A stretch of 64,000 nt of DNA from Rhodamnia argentea (lineage: Eukaryota; Streptophyta; Magnoliopsida; Myrtales; Myrtaceae): positions 26,046,934 through 26,110,933 of the forward strand of contig NC_063151.1 in assembly GCF_020921035.1 (NCBI RefSeq), given 5' to 3'. Position 1 is the first letter of the stretch. Each line of letters starts with the position of its first letter. The notes beneath the pieces are model-generated. The model worked only from the letters and a program-made list of their open reading frames with translations, searched no databases and was not told where the DNA came from. This document shows positions 60,541 through 64,000 of the stretch, piece after piece. The position numbers and the translations under genes are program-made.

Positions 60541-61751
60541 GGATGTCTTGCCATAAAAAAAACTTGTGCTCGAGTTCATGACGAACTATGTGGTCCAATT
60601 AATTCGTTAACACCAATGCTGATGTGTTATTGGCAAAATTATTCAAAATGATTTGTATACTCTTCATCTTCAATATTTGCAATTACCTTTTCTCAATTTA
60701 CATGCTTTACCACACGTTGGGATAAGCATAACATAACGTGGAAATAAAATTTCGGAATTATAAATTTTGTTTTGTGTTGTTATCAAACGAATTTCTATTT
60801 CAGGAAATAGAAATTTTAAGCTGTTATCAAACGAATTGTGTAGTTATCAAATACGTTTTTTGGCCTAAAAATTAGTCGAGAGGGTAAAAATAAAAAAACT
60901 CTATTTTAAACTAGAAATAGAGCTAAGAAAGAGAATTTTTGTCACTCGCGCTCTTACTTACCCTAGAAAATAAAAAAAGTTTCACGACCAAAAAGAAAGA
61001 AGGACGAAAAGAGAGAAGAAACTGCTCCTCATCCTCCCACTACCCATTAATAAAAGTAGCTTTTGCACCTCGCGTCGCTTAACTCCAAAATTTCTTTTGC
61101 ACCAAGCTTTCCTTCAGACCCTTCGAAGTACCTGCCTTTTCACTTCCTCCATAAGAATCACTGATGCCTCCTAGTTTTTCAAACATCAATTCCTGCATCA
61201 CCCTAGTTTTCCTCAACCGTCCTCGCCCGGTCGCTCCACGAACCATCAGAAGCAGCTTGCTTAGTTTGATGACCGCCCGAGAAGTTCCTAGTCGGCATTC
61301 GTCGGCTGCCATGACCACTGCAGATGCGAAAGGCGCGAGAGTGTGGTGCTTGTGCTCGCCCGCTGTCACACCCGGGCTCATTCAGGTGTTAGACATCATC
61401 AGTTCTAAGTACGTGGTTGTTCGAAAAATATGATTGTACAAGTGATTATTCAAGCTGTAGGTGCTGACGCACAACATCCGGCACAAGTTTTTATATCTTC
61501 TAGCGGACCATACAGTGATTTTAGCATCATGTTGGCCTTCACGACCATATGATCTTACAATCGCTGTATTACAAACTAAAGTATTGCAGGTCCTTATGTC
61601 GTTACAAGCTAACGAGCTTCGTACGCACATGGTTCATTCGCCCGCTACATATATTGCGGACACAAGCTGTTCGCGAAGTATAAGTACATACTGAAGCTCA
61701 ATATAATACAGGGCCGTTCTGATTCTGACTCATCATGGCCATGCAAATCCA
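60541..61751. other. Intergenic region with an unassigned 100-codon frame
   Basis: A minus-strand open frame at 61079-61381 begins MSPGVTAGEHKHHTLAPFAS. It matches no family I recognise and has no supporting exon signals. Near 60790-60860 two inverted/direct copies of atcaaacgaatt around a hairpin (caggaaatagaaatttt) look like transposon debris. The right part may be 3' UTR of the LEA_2 gene. Confidence 0.3.
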
Positions 61752-62694
61752 TCACTGAAAGGATAGAGCAGTATGAACAGTTAGAAACAACCCTAGATGA
61801 TCAAGGCAAGATGAGTACTTCCATCTAACCTCAGGGTAACAGTTTTGGCGCACAATGGTTTGGTTCTTGATGTTCACTGAGACCTCGCACGATACTTTGG
61901 CCTGTAAATGATGTCCAAACCCACCAAAAAGAACTTAAAAGAAAGGTAATCTCGAGTCTTGCTTTAAGTGAGAGAAGAACAGATAAGATGGTTATGATGC
62001 TATTGAATGCTACCATCCGAATAAGTAGTGTGTTATATCAGAACTCGATATTATTGTACCGCCGGAGCGAGTTTTAGATACATATAGGAAACCTAATCTA
62101 AGTTAAGATTGATGCCCTTACTTTCAAAGGGAAGCCAAAGAAGAGCAACCCGACTCGCCCTTCGACCGTCGTAACCGTGTCGAGTGGAACCGTGCCCTTG
62201 GCCAAGTCCTCGAGCAAGAACACCACGTCGCTGAACACCTCGACCCCTTCGAACTCAAGCTCGGCGTCCACGTAGGATGACCCGAGCGCCCTCACGTGGC
62301 CGTGGTCCGACTTCACGTGCCCCAGCATCTTTCCCCGGTACCCGACCGCCACGTCGAGCTTGCTATAGTCCATGGAGTAGACGTCCGCGTTGCCGACTTT
62401 GACAGTGAGGAGCAGGGATATGTCGACGAGCAACTGCGGGACGGTGCGGAAATGGACCCGGTTCAGTCGGAGCCGCACAACATCGAGGTCCGGCTCGGAT
62501 GGGTAAAGTATGTAGCCGACTGCGGCCACAAGAACTAGTGACGCGGCACAAATTGTACGGAACCGCCGCGGGGAAGCGGTTCCGGGGCGGTGGAGGGGCA
62601 AAAGGATGTAGCTCGGGGCATCGGGTTGGGTTGGCAAGGGAGTGTAGTAGATGGGAAGGGGTGGCGGTGGTGGATTGGCTTTGGAGGAGGCCAT
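61752..62694 (-). CDS. LEA_2 / NDR1-HIN1-like membrane protein
   Basis: Single-pass plant membrane protein with an extracytosolic LEA_2 domain. Exon 1 is 62694-62122 (191 codons), donor AAA|GTAAGG. Exon 2 starts at 61901 after ttacag (AKVSCEVSVNIKNQTIVRQN, then CYPE). The Pro-rich N-terminus, membrane helix about 46-64 (RTICAASLVLVAAVGYIL) and the beta-rich block VGNADVYSMDYSKLDVAVGY through GRVGLLFFGFPLK fit the family. Two ends are possible. Reading through GAG|GTTAGATGG gives a 240-residue protein ending LSFQ (stop at 61754-61752). Splicing 61829-61755 gives 215 residues ending NCYPE, with the stop codon alone in a third exon. The second fits my memory of family C-termini better. Role: stress or defence related by family, not shown here. 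Confidence 0.85.
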
Positions 62695-62703
62695 GGGAGA
62701 TCA

Positions 62704-62715
62704 AGAGAGAGAGAG
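62704..62715. promoter_or_regulatory. (GA)n tract just upstream of the LEA_2 start
   Basis: Six GA units, (CT)n on the sense strand, ending about 10 nt before the ATG, thus in the 5' UTR. Confidence 0.6.
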
Positions 62716-64000
62716 GGCGTGATGGCTTTGAGTCTATAGTTACCAAAAAAAAGTTTAAAGTGTATGTAAAGGATTTCTGGGCATGGAATGTGGTGAGGTG
62801 GGAAGGAAGGTTCCTTAGTTTGTTTGCTTCTACCCTCTTGGGACAGCTTGGAAGATAGATACACTTGCACTTGAAGATTGTTCAATTTCAACCAAATTGA
62901 GTTGTGAAATGAAACCACACAAAATGATGAACGCATTTCTTACTTTAGAAATCGAGGATTCGATGATATGTCAAATCGTTATTGATGTACCAAGATTGAT
63001 CAGTGAAAAACACGATTAGTCTTGTCAAATTATGATAAAAAATTTTGACGGATGCAAAAAGATTGGTAGTATTATTTTGCAATTGGGATTGTCAGTTTGT
63101 GACGAGAATGTTTTGACACTTGTATTTTTTTTTTTTTGGAGGGGAGTTATTAAATCATTTAATGCACGAGTGTTTGAAATATCGAAACTCTTTTCTTTTT
63201 GAGTTTCTCGTGATATTACTCTTTTGAAAAAAGTGTTTTATGCAATAGAGACAACTCATATCACTACGCATACGAATCAACCAATAGATTTCCTCAGTTG
63301 TATAACATATAAATTGATGTATTAAACTGCAATTTGACTTGCTTATCCATAACTAAATGAAAAAAAACGTCGAAAGGAACTAAAAAGGAACTCGTACCTT
63401 AAAGCTATCAAATGTTGAAGGTTCAAACCCAGATGAAGGGCCTCCTTTTGGAGGGAAAAGGCCCAACCAGCCATCTTCAAACCCAAGTTCCAAACCTGGC
63501 TTTTGACATCATTGCAAGTGGTAAATTTGTTGGGCCTATTAACTTGAAGAATCAACAAGACATACTGGCAAACTTAAAAGAGGGCAGAAATGTGATCAAA
63601 TTCTCAAACCATTTAGATCAATTCAGGGAGTAACTTTATAGAATAGCCTGATCATTACTATACTTAGCAGCATGCTCATTTGATCATTTAATCCGGTACG
63701 AATATGTTCATCGGTGAAAATTTACCGCCCGGATATAAATTACTGTTTTTTTTCCATTAATTCGGGAAGGCGGACGCAGACGCTTTGGCGAATTCTTTTC
63801 TAAATCCGAGAGCAGATGCTTCTGCTGTGCTTTTACGGCAGAATATGCATCGTCCTATATGAAGGGCCGGGGATAAGAAGATTCTACGTTGCAGGCGGAA
63901 GAAGCTGACATTGAAACTTGGGACTGAAAATCACCCATCAACGACGTAAGGTTCATCTCTCATTTGTCGCAACACGACGTTTTCTCTCTCTCCCATGAAT
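62716..64000. other. LEA_2 upstream region and AT-rich flank to the window edge
   Basis: Promoter of the minus-strand LEA_2 gene, then AT-rich DNA with a T10-12 run near 63127. The last 250 bases are less AT-rich and end in a CT-rich stretch (gttttctctctctccc) that could be the 5' UTR of a plus-strand gene beyond the edge. There is no coding evidence inside the window. Confidence 0.35.

Noticed and set aside
1-64000. CRISPR-like arrays, bacterial defence systems, phage genes or integrated viral genes
   Set aside because: No regularly spaced short repeats, no prokaryotic gene organisation and no viral polymerase or capsid-like frames were seen.

Overview
The window is nuclear DNA from a flowering plant, most likely a woody eudicot. 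Evidence: GT-AG introns in every multi-exon gene, AT-rich intergenic DNA full of small transposon-like repeats, a nuclear-type tRNA-Arg gene, and proteins matching plant-specific families (MFP1, OVATE family, LEA_2). The GC-rich foldback repeats around 51.3 kb and 60.15 kb resemble repeats I associate with Myrtales such as Eucalyptus. That placement is a guess.

Layout, left to right. (1) 1-1210, minus: 5' part of a GT4-type glycosyltransferase gene that runs off the left edge and carries an apparent frameshift. (2) 5307-10424, minus: complete nine-exon MLN51/CASC3 (Barentsz) gene of the exon-junction complex. (3) 14477-23571, minus: complete 24-exon coatomer beta' (COPB2) gene. (4) 26906-26979, plus: tRNA-Arg(TCG). 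(5) 27928-31614, minus: four-exon MFP1. (6) 35063-47238, plus: 22-exon RTEL1-type Fe-S helicase. (7) 49231-50157, minus: intronless OVATE family protein. (8) 55639-57129, plus: two-exon tail-anchored-insertion receptor subunit (GET2/CAML-like, G1IP type). (9) 58681-59019, minus: short plant-specific protein of unknown function. (10) 61752-62694, minus: LEA_2/NDR1-HIN1-like membrane protein. For the multi-exon genes 2, 3, 5, 6 and 8 I fixed exon borders by hand; every junction keeps reading frame and the total lengths match the families.

The genes are unrelated housekeeping and developmental genes: RNA surveillance, Golgi-to-ER vesicle coat, plastid filament protein, telomere/recombination helicase, transcription repressor, ER membrane insertion. 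I see no operon-like or cluster logic.

Intergenic DNA holds several repeat families: a pair of elements with GGTGCGCATG-type termini and 3-bp flanking repeats, a 409-bp element with a 9-bp flanking repeat and its diverged relatives, foldback elements, a GGTTCC-rich family, a tRNA-derived SINE-like stretch, a probable LTR fragment, and three local tandem duplications. I found no CRISPR array, no bacterial-type system and nothing I would call a new biological system. The most interesting points are gene-structural: an ATG-only first exon plus a 21-nt microexon in COPB2, a 222-bp duplication ending at a splice donor in MLN51, the frameshift in the glycosyltransferase, a possible stop codon in a separate last exon of the LEA_2 gene, and a recurrent (CT)n tract upstream of four minus-strand genes.
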